DNA of 30,463 bases from JBFHES01 sp041584015 (GCA_041584015.1 JBFHES010000023.1:1-30463); one strand, 5' to 3'. Shown: positions 1 to 8,693, numbered from the stretch's first letter. The notes: generated by a model not told the origin, from the letters alone. Translations and numbers: made by a program.

Positions 1-1218
1 ATTATTATCGGGAATATCAGCATGCTGTGTTTCCTTTAAGAAAGCTGCGGCCATTGCTCCTACTGGTTTTCTCGTATAAAAACCTTCATGAGCAAAGTTC
101 AAATACTTTAACACCCTAAAGGCATTAAACCAGCCGTAAAATCGATTGGTAAAGGATTGAAGATTGGTGCTGTTACTTTTAACCTCAGCTACACCTTCGG
201 CAAATCTATTGTTGTCTAAAAATAGCTTGAGCGCATCGGAGTACTTTGAAACAATCTGAACTAAATCAGATGCATCACATTCGTGAAAGTGTGGTATATC
301 CTCAATCAGGAGTTTTAATTCTTTAAATATTTCGAAATCGTAGGTAAGGTAAACCTGCTGCTGCTTATCTATTAATTGATTAATAGTTGCTCCGGTTCCA
401 AAAGGGACCCTATCAGATCCTCGGGGAGATGGATAAACGGAGGTGGTGTTTAGCTCGCTAATAGTACCTAGTGGAATTACTTTCTGTAAAAAGTAAAAAT
501 CTTCACCAGCTTGTCTGCGATTCATTCCTCCCTGTTTGCAGTACACCGATGCTTTAACATTAAAGCTGGACCCAACGGTGTGATAGGAATGCGGATGACC
601 TGCATATTTCAGCGCCTGATAATAATATCGGAGATAGAGTTCGTATTGAATAATACCCTTGTAGACAAAAGCATCGTATTCCTCTCCTTCAACGGGATGC
701 TGGAAATTGATTACACAAGCAGTTGTTTTCGGAAAGTGAAGATAATGCTCTTCCGTGGCAACGAAGTAGTTTGCAGCTACCGTTGCATCGGCATCAAAAG
801 AACAAATAATACCATCAGGTCTGTTGAGCTTATTAAATCTGCTTACAGCGGCATCCATTCCAATCTTGCGTGCCAGGCCAACACCTGCATGCTTCTTAGG
901 CATTGCCTTAACGTGCTGTACATAAATGCGAAAACGATCATCAACATGCTGCTTTTGCCAATCTTTGATTTCCTGAACAGATTGTAAATTTTGCTTCAAA
1001 ACAACTTCTTCACTTAGCTCCGACTCATTTACAATAACAATTGTTTCCACAGCGCAATCGGGTCGAGCAGCATCCCACAAACTCTGGAGGGAGCGAACGA
1101 TATCCGGTTCGTTAAAGCACGGAATCATCACAATCATCTTCAGCTCCTGATGTGGTTCGGCGTCATAAACCACAGATTGGTATGTATGCTTCTGCAAATA
1201 TTTATCGGCAAAAGACAT
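1..1218 (-). CDS. Glycosyltransferase family 2 protein, C-terminus cut by window edge
   Basis: Reading leftward from the ATG at 1218 the frame stays open for 406 codons to the window edge, so the C-terminus is missing. A GT-A type nucleotide-sugar fold is visible: a first strand with IPCFNEPDI (residues 32-40), then CSFDADA (139-145) with the DxD-type metal/UDP-sugar motif at 142-144, and a GED at 238-240 (in RRQAGEDFYF) at the position where family 2 enzymes carry the acceptor/catalytic acid. The N-terminus has no signal peptide and no membrane segment appears in the visible part, so it is probably cytoplasmic. The start lies 1 bp after the VOC gene stop, so it is the last visible gene of a three-gene operon. 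The family assignment is firm; the sugar donor and acceptor cannot be told. Confidence 0.85.
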   Translation of the reverse strand, partial: MSFADKYLQKHTYQSVVYDAEPHQELKMIVMIPCFNEPDIVRSLQSLWDAARPDCAVETIVIVNESELSEEVVLKQNLQSVQEIKDWQKQHVDDRFRIYVQHVKAMPKKHAGVGLARKIGMDAAVSRFNKLNRPDGIICSFDADATVAANYFVATEEHYLHFPKTTACVINFQHPVEGEEYDAFVYKGIIQYELYLRYYYQALKYAGHPHSYHTVGSSFNVKASVYCKQGGMNRRQAGEDFYFLQKVIPLGTISELNTTSVYPSPRGSDRVPFGTGATINQLIDKQQQVYLTYDFEIFKELKLLIEDIPHFHECDASDLVQIVSKYSDALKLFLDNNRFAEGVAEVKSNSTNLQSFTNRFYGWFNAFRVLKYLNFAHEGFYTRKPVGAMAAAFLKETQHADIPDNN

Positions 1219-1219
1219 A

Positions 1220-1690
1220 TTATTCTTTGAGAATTTTAACGACTTCATTAATAGGGATTCCGGTCTTTTTAACAATAGCCTCCATACTCAGCCCCTCTTG
1301 TTTCATTCTGGAAACAAATCCAAATAAAGATTCGGCTATCTCGACAATATTCTGTTCCGGATCGTAAAAACGCATTGTTTTTTGTCCCCAGGGTTCTTCA
1401 ATAAGTTGATGAATATAAATCAGATCATTTTGCTCAATATTGGCTACTACCTCGTGTATTTGTTCCGTTTCGAAATAGAGTTCAAAATTACCGGCACCTG
1501 TTTTTTGTGCCGTTGTAAACTTTGAAATCTGGTGCTCAGTTCCGACCTGCCACAATGAAAAGCCATTTTTAAACATCATGTTATTACCAAAATCATACTC
1601 AACTTCAAGTTGCAATACATCCTGATAAAATGCTTTTAGCATTTCTAAATTGTTTACAAAAACAACAGCCGAATGAAATTTCACGTCCAT
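1220..1690 (-). CDS. VOC (glyoxalase/bleomycin-resistance fold) family protein with helical C-terminal extension
   Basis: A 156-residue protein. Residues 1-118 have the two beta-alpha-beta-beta-beta halves of the vicinal oxygen chelate fold: an opening FHSAVVFVNNLEMLKAFYQDVLQL, then a second half ending in WGQKTMRFYDPEQNIVEIAE, where the terminal DPxxNxxEI(A)E is the classic VOC end motif with its metal-ligand glutamate. After the fold a tail of about 30 residues (GLSMEAIVKKTGIPINEVVKIL) looks like a small helix-turn-helix-like hairpin. The start ATG overlaps the stop of the upstream OmpH-like gene (TAATG), suggesting translational coupling, and the glycosyltransferase follows after 1 bp. Substrate unknown. 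VOC members include dioxygenases, lyases and antibiotic-binding proteins, so no reaction is assigned. Confidence 0.85.
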   Translation of the reverse strand: MDVKFHSAVVFVNNLEMLKAFYQDVLQLEVEYDFGNNMMFKNGFSLWQVGTEHQISKFTTAQKTGAGNFELYFETEQIHEVVANIEQNDLIYIHQLIEEPWGQKTMRFYDPEQNIVEIAESLFGFVSRMKQEGLSMEAIVKKTGIPINEVVKILKE

Positions 1691-2316
1691 TACTTAGCCG
1701 GCTCTGGTTGATATCTATTGTTTAGTTCAGTAATTACCAAATCGGTAATATCTAAATCCACCTTACCAACTAACAGGTTTCCACCGGCCATTTTGCTAAG
1801 CACATACTGATAATTATTTGTTGTGCTAATCTCATCGAGATAGGCAATGATGTTATTGTATAATTTGGTTTCGAGCTCCTGCTCTTTTAGCAACCACTCA
1901 TTCTCTAATCTTGCCTGCAACTCTTGAAGGTCCTGCTGTTGTTTAAGAATTTCCGCCTTTTGATTTTCGGCGCTGGCATTGCTTATAAAACCACCTCTGG
2001 CTACCTTATCCTGATAGGCAGTTGCCGTTTTCTCAAATTTCTCTACCTCAACTCTCATTTCATTTTCGAGTCGCTCTTTTTCCTGCATGAACTCCTCATT
2101 CAAGTCTACAGAATATTGATACTGCAACAATAGTTGCTCCATATCAAGATATACGATACTTCCTGCATCAGGCAATTCAGTAGCACGCACCGTTTCTTTC
2201 GGTGAATCCGCGATGCCTGTTTCCTTAACACTTTCCGATGTTGAGAAATGAAGAAAATACAATACCGCAACTGCGATTAATAAAACAATATTTAAAACTG
2301 GTGATAGCTTTTTCAT
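1690..2316 (-). CDS. OmpH/Skp family periplasmic chaperone-like protein
   Basis: A 208-residue protein with a hydrophobic N-terminal segment (about residues 6-25), an uncleaved anchor or signal sequence. From residue 52 comes the Skp/OmpH pattern: IVYLDMEQLLLQYQYS, a long charged coiled coil (about 75-160) and a C-terminal strand region ending VDLDITDLVITELNNRY, the recurrent Bacteroidota OmpH ending (DIT...LNxRY). Skp-type proteins are trimers whose coiled-coil arms hold unfolded outer membrane proteins in the periplasm; that role is inferred by family. It is first in an operon with the VOC and glycosyltransferase genes (overlapping TAATG junction). No TAnnTTTG box was found directly upstream. 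Confidence 0.88.
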   Translation of the reverse strand: MKKLSPVLNIVLLIAVAVLYFLHFSTSESVKETGIADSPKETVRATELPDAGSIVYLDMEQLLLQYQYSVDLNEEFMQEKERLENEMRVEVEKFEKTATAYQDKVARGGFISNASAENQKAEILKQQQDLQELQARLENEWLLKEQELETKLYNNIIAYLDEISTTNNYQYVLSKMAGGNLLVGKVDLDITDLVITELNNRYQPEPAK

Positions 2317-2346
2317 GTGATTGTAAACTAGATATAATGAGTGGTG

Positions 2347-3510
2347 TTATTTCAAATTTAATTTTTGAGCAATGCTAGCAGGGATTGCATCTTTGTGCAC
2401 CATGATAGCAACTGTTTTTAATTGAACGTAAGCATCAGACATATTCAACAAACCGCCATGATCATTACTATCGTCATCCCACGAATTTTTCGTAATGAAA
2501 TACTTATTACCTTCCTGATCTTTAGAAATTCCGATAAGATGCATTAAGTGATCATCTGTTGATGTAAATTGGTCGAATGTTTCCTGACGCATCTCTTGCG
2601 TTATTGCTTCCTCCGCCACAACTTCTTTAAAGAGTTTGCCCTTGTCTTCATCAACTGGAACTAATGCAACAGCATTTTTATGAGAAAAGCCTTTTTCAGA
2701 TACATCGCCATCCCAGCAAATTGAATATCCATTTTTAATTGCTGAATACATCACAGTCATTAACTCATCAATTGGTAAATTGTAGTAAAAATCATCAGAC
2801 CAGTTGTCTGGCACTTCAAGATTAAAACTTTCGTAAAATGGATGGTGCGTATAAGAAGTTAGTTCAACATAATCATCGGTGTTAAAATTAAGCTGACGCT
2901 GAGCAAAAGCCAATGGCGCATATTTCTTACCATCCAATGTAAATTCTTCAGGACTTGTACCCAGGTAAACATCAAATGTACCATTCACAGCATCCATCCA
3001 TCGTGGACTTAAACCATTGCGTTTGTTCTTAAGCAAACCATCCAACATGCCTTTTGTCATGGCAACCATCTCCGAGTGATTATGCATCTTTCCTCCGTAT
3101 TGATTTCCACTATAGACCTCTTGCGGCACAAATCCATGTAGTTTTACAACATTCATTACATCATGTGCCTGGCCACCTTCCGAGAAATTTGCCAACCCAT
3201 GACGTCGCACATACTCTTTAGCTTTGCTGGTATATGCATGACGAACAAAGTACATTTCTGAAAGGTCGAAGGTGCCCTTGTCCATGCGCATCAATTCTGA
3301 TTCGATAAATGACGTAGCAGCAAAACTCCAGCAAGTACCTGTCCTTTGCTGGTTTTTCACACTTGAATGAACTGCCTCATGTACCGTTTCAAATTGATAC
3401 AACTTTTCATTCTTCTTACTTTTTTTCTTTTTCTGTGCAGTAACATTTACCGAGAACAAAATAGCAGGAACCATCAGCAGGCTCAGTAGGGATATTTTCT
3501 TAAAATTCAT
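2347..3510 (-). CDS. C1B (bleomycin hydrolase/aminopeptidase C-like) cysteine peptidase, exported
   Basis: With the ATG at 3510 this is a 387-residue precursor; the frame can be extended two codons to a TTG, which is less likely. Residues 1-26 form a signal peptide ending in VTAQ, followed by a lysine-rich stretch. The papain-type catalytic set is complete: oxyanion Gln54 and nucleophile Cys60 in NQQRTGTCWSFA, His321 in DDHLMHLIGI, and Asn342 in ITKNSWD. The spacing and the late HxM and KNSWD motifs match peptidase family C1B (PepC/bleomycin hydrolase) rather than papain proper. The classical C1B enzymes are cytoplasmic; Bacteroidota commonly have exported versions such as this one. Probable role: peptide trimming in the periplasm. 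It appears monocistronic. Confidence 0.9.
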   Translation of the reverse strand: MNFKKISLLSLLMVPAILFSVNVTAQKKKKSKKNEKLYQFETVHEAVHSSVKNQQRTGTCWSFAATSFIESELMRMDKGTFDLSEMYFVRHAYTSKAKEYVRRHGLANFSEGGQAHDVMNVVKLHGFVPQEVYSGNQYGGKMHNHSEMVAMTKGMLDGLLKNKRNGLSPRWMDAVNGTFDVYLGTSPEEFTLDGKKYAPLAFAQRQLNFNTDDYVELTSYTHHPFYESFNLEVPDNWSDDFYYNLPIDELMTVMYSAIKNGYSICWDGDVSEKGFSHKNAVALVPVDEDKGKLFKEVVAEEAITQEMRQETFDQFTSTDDHLMHLIGISKDQEGNKYFITKNSWDDDSNDHGGLLNMSDAYVQLKTVAIMVHKDAIPASIAQKLNLK

Positions 3511-3552
3511 TTTCAATTGTTTATAAAAAGATCTATATCTTCAATTATTTCT

Positions 3553-3906
3553 TTATAAATTATTTAATTCCTCTTTCAGCTTGCGGGTTAGTTTCGATAC
3601 AATTAGCTCATACGAATCATCAATCCACTTTAAAATAATTCTATCGTCAATTGAGCCATCAATCGCCACAGTATTCCAATGCACTTTATTCATATGATAA
3701 CCGGGTATCACAGCTGGGTATTCCTCTCTGGCCGTAATTGCATCCTCAGGATCAAACTTTAGGTTTATTGAAAAATCGCCATGTGTATTGGTTAGCAAGA
3801 ACATCTTACCCATTACTTTAAACACCAAGGTCTTGTCATCAAACGGAAAGCCTTCGCTAACACCCTTCTTTTTCATACAATAATCTCGCAGCAGCTCAAT
3901 ATTCAT
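3553..3906 (-). CDS. MmcQ/YjbR family protein
   Basis: A 117-residue cytoplasmic protein with the MmcQ/YjbR (CyaY-like, double-wing) pattern: an opening MNIELLRDYCMKKKGVSEGFPFDD, a central KVMGKMFLLTN, the loop NLKFDPEDAITAREEYPAVIPGYHMNKVHWNTV, and a closing WIDDSYELIVSKL. The length is typical. Family members are small proteins of unproven function, sometimes annotated as DNA-binding. It is followed on the same strand, 42 bp downstream, by the C1B peptidase and lies divergent to the AlkD-like gene. A near-match promoter box with one extra base (TAATTTTTG on the minus strand) lies about 30 bp upstream of the start. Confidence 0.88.
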   Translation of the reverse strand: MNIELLRDYCMKKKGVSEGFPFDDKTLVFKVMGKMFLLTNTHGDFSINLKFDPEDAITAREEYPAVIPGYHMNKVHWNTVAIDGSIDDRIILKWIDDSYELIVSKLTRKLKEELNNL

Positions 3907-4011
3907 CTGTAATTGTATTTCGATTTTAACACTTCAAAAATTACCATTTATTGCCTAAAATCCTAATGCTTGTTAACATACCTGAATAAACGCTGAATCT
4001 TAAAAATCACC

Positions 4012-4045
4012 TTTGATAAACTCTTAAAAGAAAAGTATATTTTTG
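4012..4045 (+). promoter_or_regulatory. Bacteroidota-type promoter for the AlkD-like gene
   Basis: TATTTTTG at 4038-4045 fits the -7 consensus TAnnTTTG exactly, and TTTG at 4012-4015 sits 22 bp upstream as a -33 element. The predicted transcript start is near 4051, about 10 nt before the ATG at 4061. It also overlaps an alternative TTG start at 4043, which argues against that start. Confidence 0.5.
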
Positions 4046-4060
4046 CCTATAAATACCTTT

Positions 4061-4717
4061 ATGGAAGACTTTGAGAATGTATACCAAGAGCTAATCAAAA
4101 AATGCTCGCTTCGGCAAAACGGGGAGATAGTAGATATTATGAAACAAGCTAGTATCGATAAAGAAGCCAGTTATGGCCTTTCTGTTCGAGACATAAAAAA
4201 GCTGGCTACAACTTTTTCAAGCAGCAACCAGTTAGCTTTTTACTTACTAGACAAACCATTACGCGAAGCCCGGTTACTTGCGCTCTATCTTTTTAATCCG
4301 AAGAAACTAGACACTGCCAGCGCTCGCCGCATTGGCAAACAAATTAATACGGTTGAAATGGCAGAACAGACCGCTCGTATAGTTCTGCCAGAAATACCAG
4401 ATTCGGAACAAATCATGCATTCTTTTTGCCAGTCGAGCAACGATTTTGAAAAAATGACAGGCTTTTTATTGTTGGCACAATTATCTCTACTACACGAATT
4501 CGAAAATGAAGACAAGGTATTTGAACTGATTGAGAAAGCTGCTGTTAATGCTACATCATTAACTATGCGGAGCATTAGTATGGCTATTCGAAAATTCTAT
4601 TCCAGAAACGAGAAGAGCCGATTAAATGGAATTCAGTTAATTTCATCTCTTCGTTTAAGTGAGAGTTATCCGGTAAAATGGATTGCAGAAGAAAGTTCAA
4701 TTGAACTGGATCAATAG
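4061..4717 (+). CDS. DNA alkylation repair (AlkD-like) HEAT-repeat protein
   Basis: A 218-residue, all-helical protein. The ATG at 4061 is preferred; a TTG 18 nt upstream lies inside the promoter box. The sequence shows AlkD-type HEAT repeats: YGLSVRDIKKLATTF, LLDKPLREARLLALYLFNPKKL, then SSNDFEKMTGFLLLAQLSL and ATSLTMRSISMAIRKFY. AlkD enzymes are DNA glycosylases that remove bulky, positively charged alkylpurines without base flipping. Here the overall pattern (R-EAR, N-F, K-MTGF) matches the wider AlkD-like group, so glycosylase activity is inferred, not shown. It stands alone, divergent from the MmcQ gene, and ends in TAG. Confidence 0.75.
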   Translation: MEDFENVYQELIKKCSLRQNGEIVDIMKQASIDKEASYGLSVRDIKKLATTFSSSNQLAFYLLDKPLREARLLALYLFNPKKLDTASARRIGKQINTVEMAEQTARIVLPEIPDSEQIMHSFCQSSNDFEKMTGFLLLAQLSLLHEFENEDKVFELIEKAAVNATSLTMRSISMAIRKFYSRNEKSRLNGIQLISSLRLSESYPVKWIAEESSIELDQ

Positions 4718-4802
4718 ATTAAAAAATGTTAATTATTATTGCCTGTGCATATTCACTTGCAATATTGATAAGGTAAAGTCGTAATAAGTAAAATTTAATA
4801 AA

Positions 4803-5576
4803 ATGAATATATCAAAATCATCAAACCCAGCCTTTAAGAATGCTTTCCAGGCACGCAATGTTGCGGCAGGAAGTACCGACGTAATGACTTTAAATGGCAC
4901 CATTAATAAAACGCTCTTAAGTTTAGTGATGGTAATTGTGAGTGCCGCCTACACTTGGAAAATGGTAAACTATGGTGCATCAAATGCCATGATATGGACA
5001 TTTGGTGGAGCAATCGGTGGATTTATTCTTGCGCTGGTAACCATCTTTAAAAAAGAATGGTCAGCTTACACCGTTCCTATATACTCACTACTCGAAGGAC
5101 TATTTCTTGGCGGAATATCAGCGTTGGTAGCCGGATCAGTTTCAAGCGAAGCAGGTGGTGCTATTAACAATACCATCGTCATTCAAGCTGTTACAGCAAC
5201 CTTCGGCGTTTTCTTTGTTATGCTTTTATCCTACCGATCTGGCATGTTAAAGGCCACAAAAAAATTTACGCGAGGTGTCGTTGGCGCCACAGGCGGTGTT
5301 TTTATTCTATACCTGGCAGGTTTTGTACTAAGCATGTTTGGTATTGAAATGAATTTCCTTTATGGCAATAGTTTAATGGCCATAGGTATAAACCTGGTTG
5401 TAATTGTAATTGCTGCCTTAAACCTAATACTAGACTTTGATTTTATTGAAAAAGGAGTTGCTGCAAATGCACCTAAATACATGGAATGGTATGGCGCTTT
5501 CGGCTTGATGGTTACACTTATCTGGCTCTACATAGAGATACTTAGATTACTTTCCAGATTAGCTGGAAGAGACTAA
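4803..5576 (+). CDS. Bax inhibitor-1/YccA family membrane protein
   Basis: A 257-residue integral membrane protein with about seven hydrophobic segments (roughly residues 35-52, 58-80, 90-110, 122-142, 155-178, 183-208 and 228-250), starting after a polar N-terminal tail containing NPAFKNAFQ. This tail and the conserved VPIYSLLEGLFLGGISA segment are typical of the Bacteroidota YccA-like branch of the BI-1 family (TMBIM). BI-1 proteins are pH-sensitive calcium leak channels in characterised cases; in bacteria the role is unclear. A strong hairpin terminator directly follows. Confidence 0.9.
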   Translation: MNISKSSNPAFKNAFQARNVAAGSTDVMTLNGTINKTLLSLVMVIVSAAYTWKMVNYGASNAMIWTFGGAIGGFILALVTIFKKEWSAYTVPIYSLLEGLFLGGISALVAGSVSSEAGGAINNTIVIQAVTATFGVFFVMLLSYRSGMLKATKKFTRGVVGATGGVFILYLAGFVLSMFGIEMNFLYGNSLMAIGINLVVIVIAALNLILDFDFIEKGVAANAPKYMEWYGAFGLMVTLIWLYIEILRLLSRLAGRD

Positions 5577-5591
5577 TATTGCCAATTTGAA

Positions 5592-5631
5592 AACAAGACA
5601 AGCCGATGAATATTCATCGGCTTGTCTTGTT
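5592..5631. terminator. Bidirectional Rho-independent terminator
   Basis: A perfect 19-bp inverted repeat (5592-5610 pairing with 5613-5631) around a TA dinucleotide, followed by TTT on the plus strand and preceded by A residues. It lies between convergent genes, 15 bp after the BI-1 stop and immediately beside the stop of the zinc-ribbon gene, so it can serve both. Confidence 0.9.
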
Positions 5632-5925
5632 TTATGAATAATCTTCACGATTAATAATGTGCCAAATATGACCGCAATTATCGCATTTTAAAAACTGACG
5701 AAACTCCTGATATGATGCATTGCCAAAATGCTCTCCTAAACTATCTTTCGAAACTGTTTTAGTCCTGATAAAAGAACGACACTTCGGACAGCGTCGTTTA
5801 CCATAATACAATGAAAACCCCGCATAAATGGCAAAGCCAAAGAATCCGATAATTGCCGCCATAGAGATTAGCTCTTGCAAACTTAATAGCGCAAGCCAAT
5901 CAAATAGCTCAGATGATGTCTCCAT
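5632..5925 (-). CDS. Small membrane-anchored zinc-ribbon protein
   Basis: A 97-residue protein of unknown function. Residues 15-38 are a single hydrophobic segment (LQELISMAAIIGFFGFAIYAGFS). The C-terminal half is a zinc ribbon with CPKC at about 46-49 and CDNC at about 80-83 followed by GHIW. The protein is therefore a one-pass membrane anchor with a metal-binding knuckle pair. Its start lies 12 bp after the stop of the DUF1801 gene, so the two are probably co-transcribed. The function cannot be named. Confidence 0.75.
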   Translation of the reverse strand: METSSELFDWLALLSLQELISMAAIIGFFGFAIYAGFSLYYGKRRCPKCRSFIRTKTVSKDSLGEHFGNASYQEFRQFLKCDNCGHIWHIINREDYS

Positions 5926-5937
5926 AAGCTGGTTTAT

Positions 5938-6306
5938 TTATTTCTTCGTTTTTATAATACCGAGTCTATAAAAATCTAATGCTTGATTTAAAATACACTG
6001 AATTGTATCTATCTCAATATCTTCATTGGGGTTAATTGAGAGTATTTTCATTCGTGTTCTGTTGCCTTGCTCCAATGCAGGATGATCAATTCTCCTTCCT
6101 TCAACCACACCAATATAAGGATGTTTTGTTTTTTTGTTAATCCATATGTAGCAAAACATTTTACCTCTGAATGTAAAAAATGGGCAACTATATTTCCAGG
6201 TAGCTTTCACCTCATCATCCAGAGAAAGAATAATCCGTCGCAAAGCAAAAAAACAACCTTGTAATGGCTCTTGCAGTTCGTTGTAAAAATTATCTAATTC
6301 GTTCAA
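5938..6306 (-). CDS. DUF1801 (YdhG-like) domain protein
   Basis: A 122-residue cytoplasmic protein, all one DUF1801 domain: NELDNFYNELQEPLQGCFFALRRIIL, then TWKYSCPFFTFRGKMFCYIW, then PYIGVVEGRRIDHPALEQGNRTRMKIL, the core family motifs. No in-frame ATG precedes the domain. An in-frame TAA lies two codons upstream, so the TTG at 6306 is the only start that keeps the whole domain. Family members are small, of unknown function, with an iron-chaperone-like (frataxin/CyaY-resembling) fold. It is followed by the zinc-ribbon membrane protein in the same operon. Confidence 0.82.
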   Translation of the reverse strand: MNELDNFYNELQEPLQGCFFALRRIILSLDDEVKATWKYSCPFFTFRGKMFCYIWINKKTKHPYIGVVEGRRIDHPALEQGNRTRMKILSINPNEDIEIDTIQCILNQALDFYRLGIIKTKK

Positions 6307-6459
6307 ATTTTATTTCCATTTATGGTAGCAGGGCTGCATATCTCAAACCCGTATACTCAATACAATATATTTCAAACAAATTTACAAAAACAAAGTTCCT
6401 ACAGGATTATTTATCTTTTGCATAGTCGTATAACATATTAGCCATTGTTTTAAAATTTA

Positions 6460-6467
6460 TACATTTG
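6460..6467 (+). promoter_or_regulatory. -7 promoter box for the class V aminotransferase
   Basis: TACATTTG matches TAnnTTTG exactly, 26 bp upstream of the ATG at 6494. No well-spaced -33 TTG was found. Confidence 0.45.
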
Positions 6468-6493
6468 CTACCTGTACCTAAAGTGATTAATAT

Positions 6494-7999
6494 ATGGGCT
6501 TCTTTGGAAAATCGAAAGAACTAAAAAATGTTAGCAATCTTGAGAAATATTTTAACCGCTTTCGCGAGAACATAATTGGCTGTAATACAAGCTTTGAATC
6601 GCCTTACGGTACTAAGCCTATCATCTATGGCGATTGGATTGCGAGTGGTCGTTTGTATAAAACAATCGAAGATAAGCTCACCAATACCTTTGGCCCCTTT
6701 GTAGCAAACACGCACACCGAGACCAGCGAGACTGGCACAAAGATGACTCTCTCCTATCATTACGCGCAGCAGCGAATCAAGCAGCACGTTAATGCAGGTC
6801 CCAATGATGTGATTATTACTGCTGGCAGTGGGATGACAACCGTAATTAATAAACTACAGAGGATTCTTGGTTTAAAGGGCTGCGATAGCTTTCAAGCAGG
6901 TGGTTGTGCCAAAACATTAGAATGTCCGGTAGTTTTCATAACACATATGGAGCATCACTCCAATCAAACGTCATGGTTAGAAACAACTGCTGAAGTTGTA
7001 CAGATAAAACCGGATAAGGATTTGTTGGTTGACTTGGATGACTTACGAGAAAAGTTGGAACTATACAAAGATCGTCAATTTAAAATTGGATCATTTACAG
7101 CTTGTTCCAATGTTACAGGAGTCTTTACTGATTACCACAAACTTGCAAAGATCATGCATGAGAACGGTGGGCTATGTTTCATTGATTTTGCCGCATCGGC
7201 TCCATACGCAGACATGAATATGCATCCTGAAGATCCAATGGAAAAGCTTGATGCTATTTTCTTTTCACCGCATAAATTTCTTGGTGGGCCTGGATCATCC
7301 GGCGTACTCATTTTTGATAAGTCGATGTACAAAAATAAAGTACCTGACAATCCGGGTGGAGGAACGGTTGACTGGACAAACCCATGGGGCGAATACAAAT
7401 ATGTTGATGACATTGAAGCCAGAGAAGACGGCGGAACACCAGGTTTCATGCAGGCAATTAGAACAGCGCTTGCAATAGAGTTAAAAGATCAAATGAATCC
7501 GGTAAAAATTAAAGCCAGAGAAGATGAATTACTCGAGCTTTTTTTTCCACGCCTACGAAAAATTAAGGGAGTTCGAATCCTGGCTGATAACATTGAAGAT
7601 CGACTTGGAGTAATCTCCTTTTATATTGAAGACCTGCATTATAATTTATTCGTTAAATTATTAAACGACAGATATGGCATTCAGGTTAGAGGTGGTTGCG
7701 CCTGCGCCGGAACTTATGGACATTTCCTACTGGACGTAACATATGCCTATTCGCATGAAATAACCCAACTGATTAATGCTGGAGATCTTTCTCGCAAACC
7801 AGGCTGGGTAAGACTCTCGCTGCATCCAACTATGACCAATAAAGAAGCGGAAATAATTCTTCAAGCCATTGACGATATTGCCAACAATTATGAAATCTGG
7901 CAGGAAGACTATGTGTACGAGAAGAAAATAAATGAATTCAGACATAAAAATCAGGATGCCCCAAAGGTTGAACACGTTGAAGATTGGTTCAAACTCTAG
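6494..7999 (+). CDS. Class V aminotransferase-fold enzyme (cysteine desulfurase/selenocysteine lyase-like)
   Basis: A 501-residue cytoplasmic PLP enzyme. Visible hallmarks are the His-rich loop THMEHHSN (150-157) with the His that stacks on PLP, the PLP-nitrogen aspartate Asp231 in FIDFAAS, the Schiff-base Lys261 in FFSPHKFLGGPGSSG, and a C-terminal RGGCACAGTYGH loop (399-410) with Cys402 and Cys404. This resembles group II cysteine desulfurases (SufS/CsdA) and selenocysteine lyases, but the protein is about 90 residues longer than SufS and the Cys loop differs from the RxGHHC of SufS. It could act on cysteine, selenocysteine or an unrelated amino compound. There are no suf genes beside it. 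It appears monocistronic and ends in TAG. Confidence 0.8.
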   Translation: MGFFGKSKELKNVSNLEKYFNRFRENIIGCNTSFESPYGTKPIIYGDWIASGRLYKTIEDKLTNTFGPFVANTHTETSETGTKMTLSYHYAQQRIKQHVNAGPNDVIITAGSGMTTVINKLQRILGLKGCDSFQAGGCAKTLECPVVFITHMEHHSNQTSWLETTAEVVQIKPDKDLLVDLDDLREKLELYKDRQFKIGSFTACSNVTGVFTDYHKLAKIMHENGGLCFIDFAASAPYADMNMHPEDPMEKLDAIFFSPHKFLGGPGSSGVLIFDKSMYKNKVPDNPGGGTVDWTNPWGEYKYVDDIEAREDGGTPGFMQAIRTALAIELKDQMNPVKIKAREDELLELFFPRLRKIKGVRILADNIEDRLGVISFYIEDLHYNLFVKLLNDRYGIQVRGGCACAGTYGHFLLDVTYAYSHEITQLINAGDLSRKPGWVRLSLHPTMTNKEAEIILQAIDDIANNYEIWQEDYVYEKKINEFRHKNQDAPKVEHVEDWFKL

Positions 8000-8083
8000 C
8001 TGATGAAATGCCTTTAAATACTGGCAAAAAATATTAATTTTAACAAATCATTATAAACTCATATTGACCGATAGTTTGATATC

Positions 8084-8686
8084 ATGAGCAACACAATAAA
8101 AGGTATACTCGTAGCAATTATAGTTCTTACATCATCGACCGCAATTAGCCAAAAGCACTTTATTAAAACTGATGTATTAAGTCCATTCTTAAGTAATCCG
8201 TTTAGTATTTCTTACGAAACAAACTGGGGATCACCCAGCTCATTGGTTTTTCAGGCTGAAGGTGGTTGGTATAAAAGAGACAAAACATCGAAAGATGGTC
8301 AACCTTACTGGACCAAGCGTATTACAGGTTTTGGTGGATCAGCTGAATGGAGATACTATTTAAGATCAAGCAGCCACATGAGTAAGCCTGTAGGCATTTT
8401 TACTGGTGTTTATGCGCGAGCTATTCAGCTTAGTTACCTTCACGATTTCTCACCTTATGCGGAACGTGAATATGAAGAAACCGACATTACAGGAAAAACT
8501 TTGGCTGTTGGCGGCGGACCGCTACTCGGTTACAAATTCAAACGACCGTACTCTAAATTCTATTTTGAATTTCTGGGTGGGTTTGCCTGGGGTTTAGCTA
8601 ACTTAGAGGAATACACCACCGACGATTTACCTGATCAGCATTTTCTTTGGCGTCTAGAATTTTCAGTAGGATACGCATTCCAGTAA
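8084..8686 (+). CDS. Predicted small outer-membrane beta-barrel protein
   Basis: A 200-residue precursor with a signal peptide (residues 1-22, ending in AISQ). The rest alternates hydrophobic and polar residues and is rich in aromatics and glycine (KHFIKTDVLSPFLSNPFSISYE, GSAEWRYYLR, GIFTGVYARAIQLSY, GGGPLLGYKF, FYFEFLGGFAWG) and ends in LEFSVGYAFQ, a C-terminal strand finishing next to an aromatic residue. This suggests an eight-stranded outer membrane barrel of the DUF3575-like type common in Bacteroidota; the exact family is uncertain. Its stop is only 7 bp from the convergent rsmG stop, with no terminator between. Confidence 0.65.
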   Translation: MSNTIKGILVAIIVLTSSTAISQKHFIKTDVLSPFLSNPFSISYETNWGSPSSLVFQAEGGWYKRDKTSKDGQPYWTKRITGFGGSAEWRYYLRSSSHMSKPVGIFTGVYARAIQLSYLHDFSPYAEREYEETDITGKTLAVGGGPLLGYKFKRPYSKFYFEFLGGFAWGLANLEEYTTDDLPDQHFLWRLEFSVGYAFQ

Positions 8687-8693
8687 CAGGAAT

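Noticed and set aside
511..987. Plus-strand open frame of 158 codons
   Set aside because: It lies antisense to the glycosyltransferase, whose conserved motifs are on the minus strand; composition and content look like a shadow.
4043..4060. TTG start for the AlkD-like gene
   Set aside because: It overlaps a perfect -7 box; the ATG at 4061 matches the family N-terminus and a short leader.
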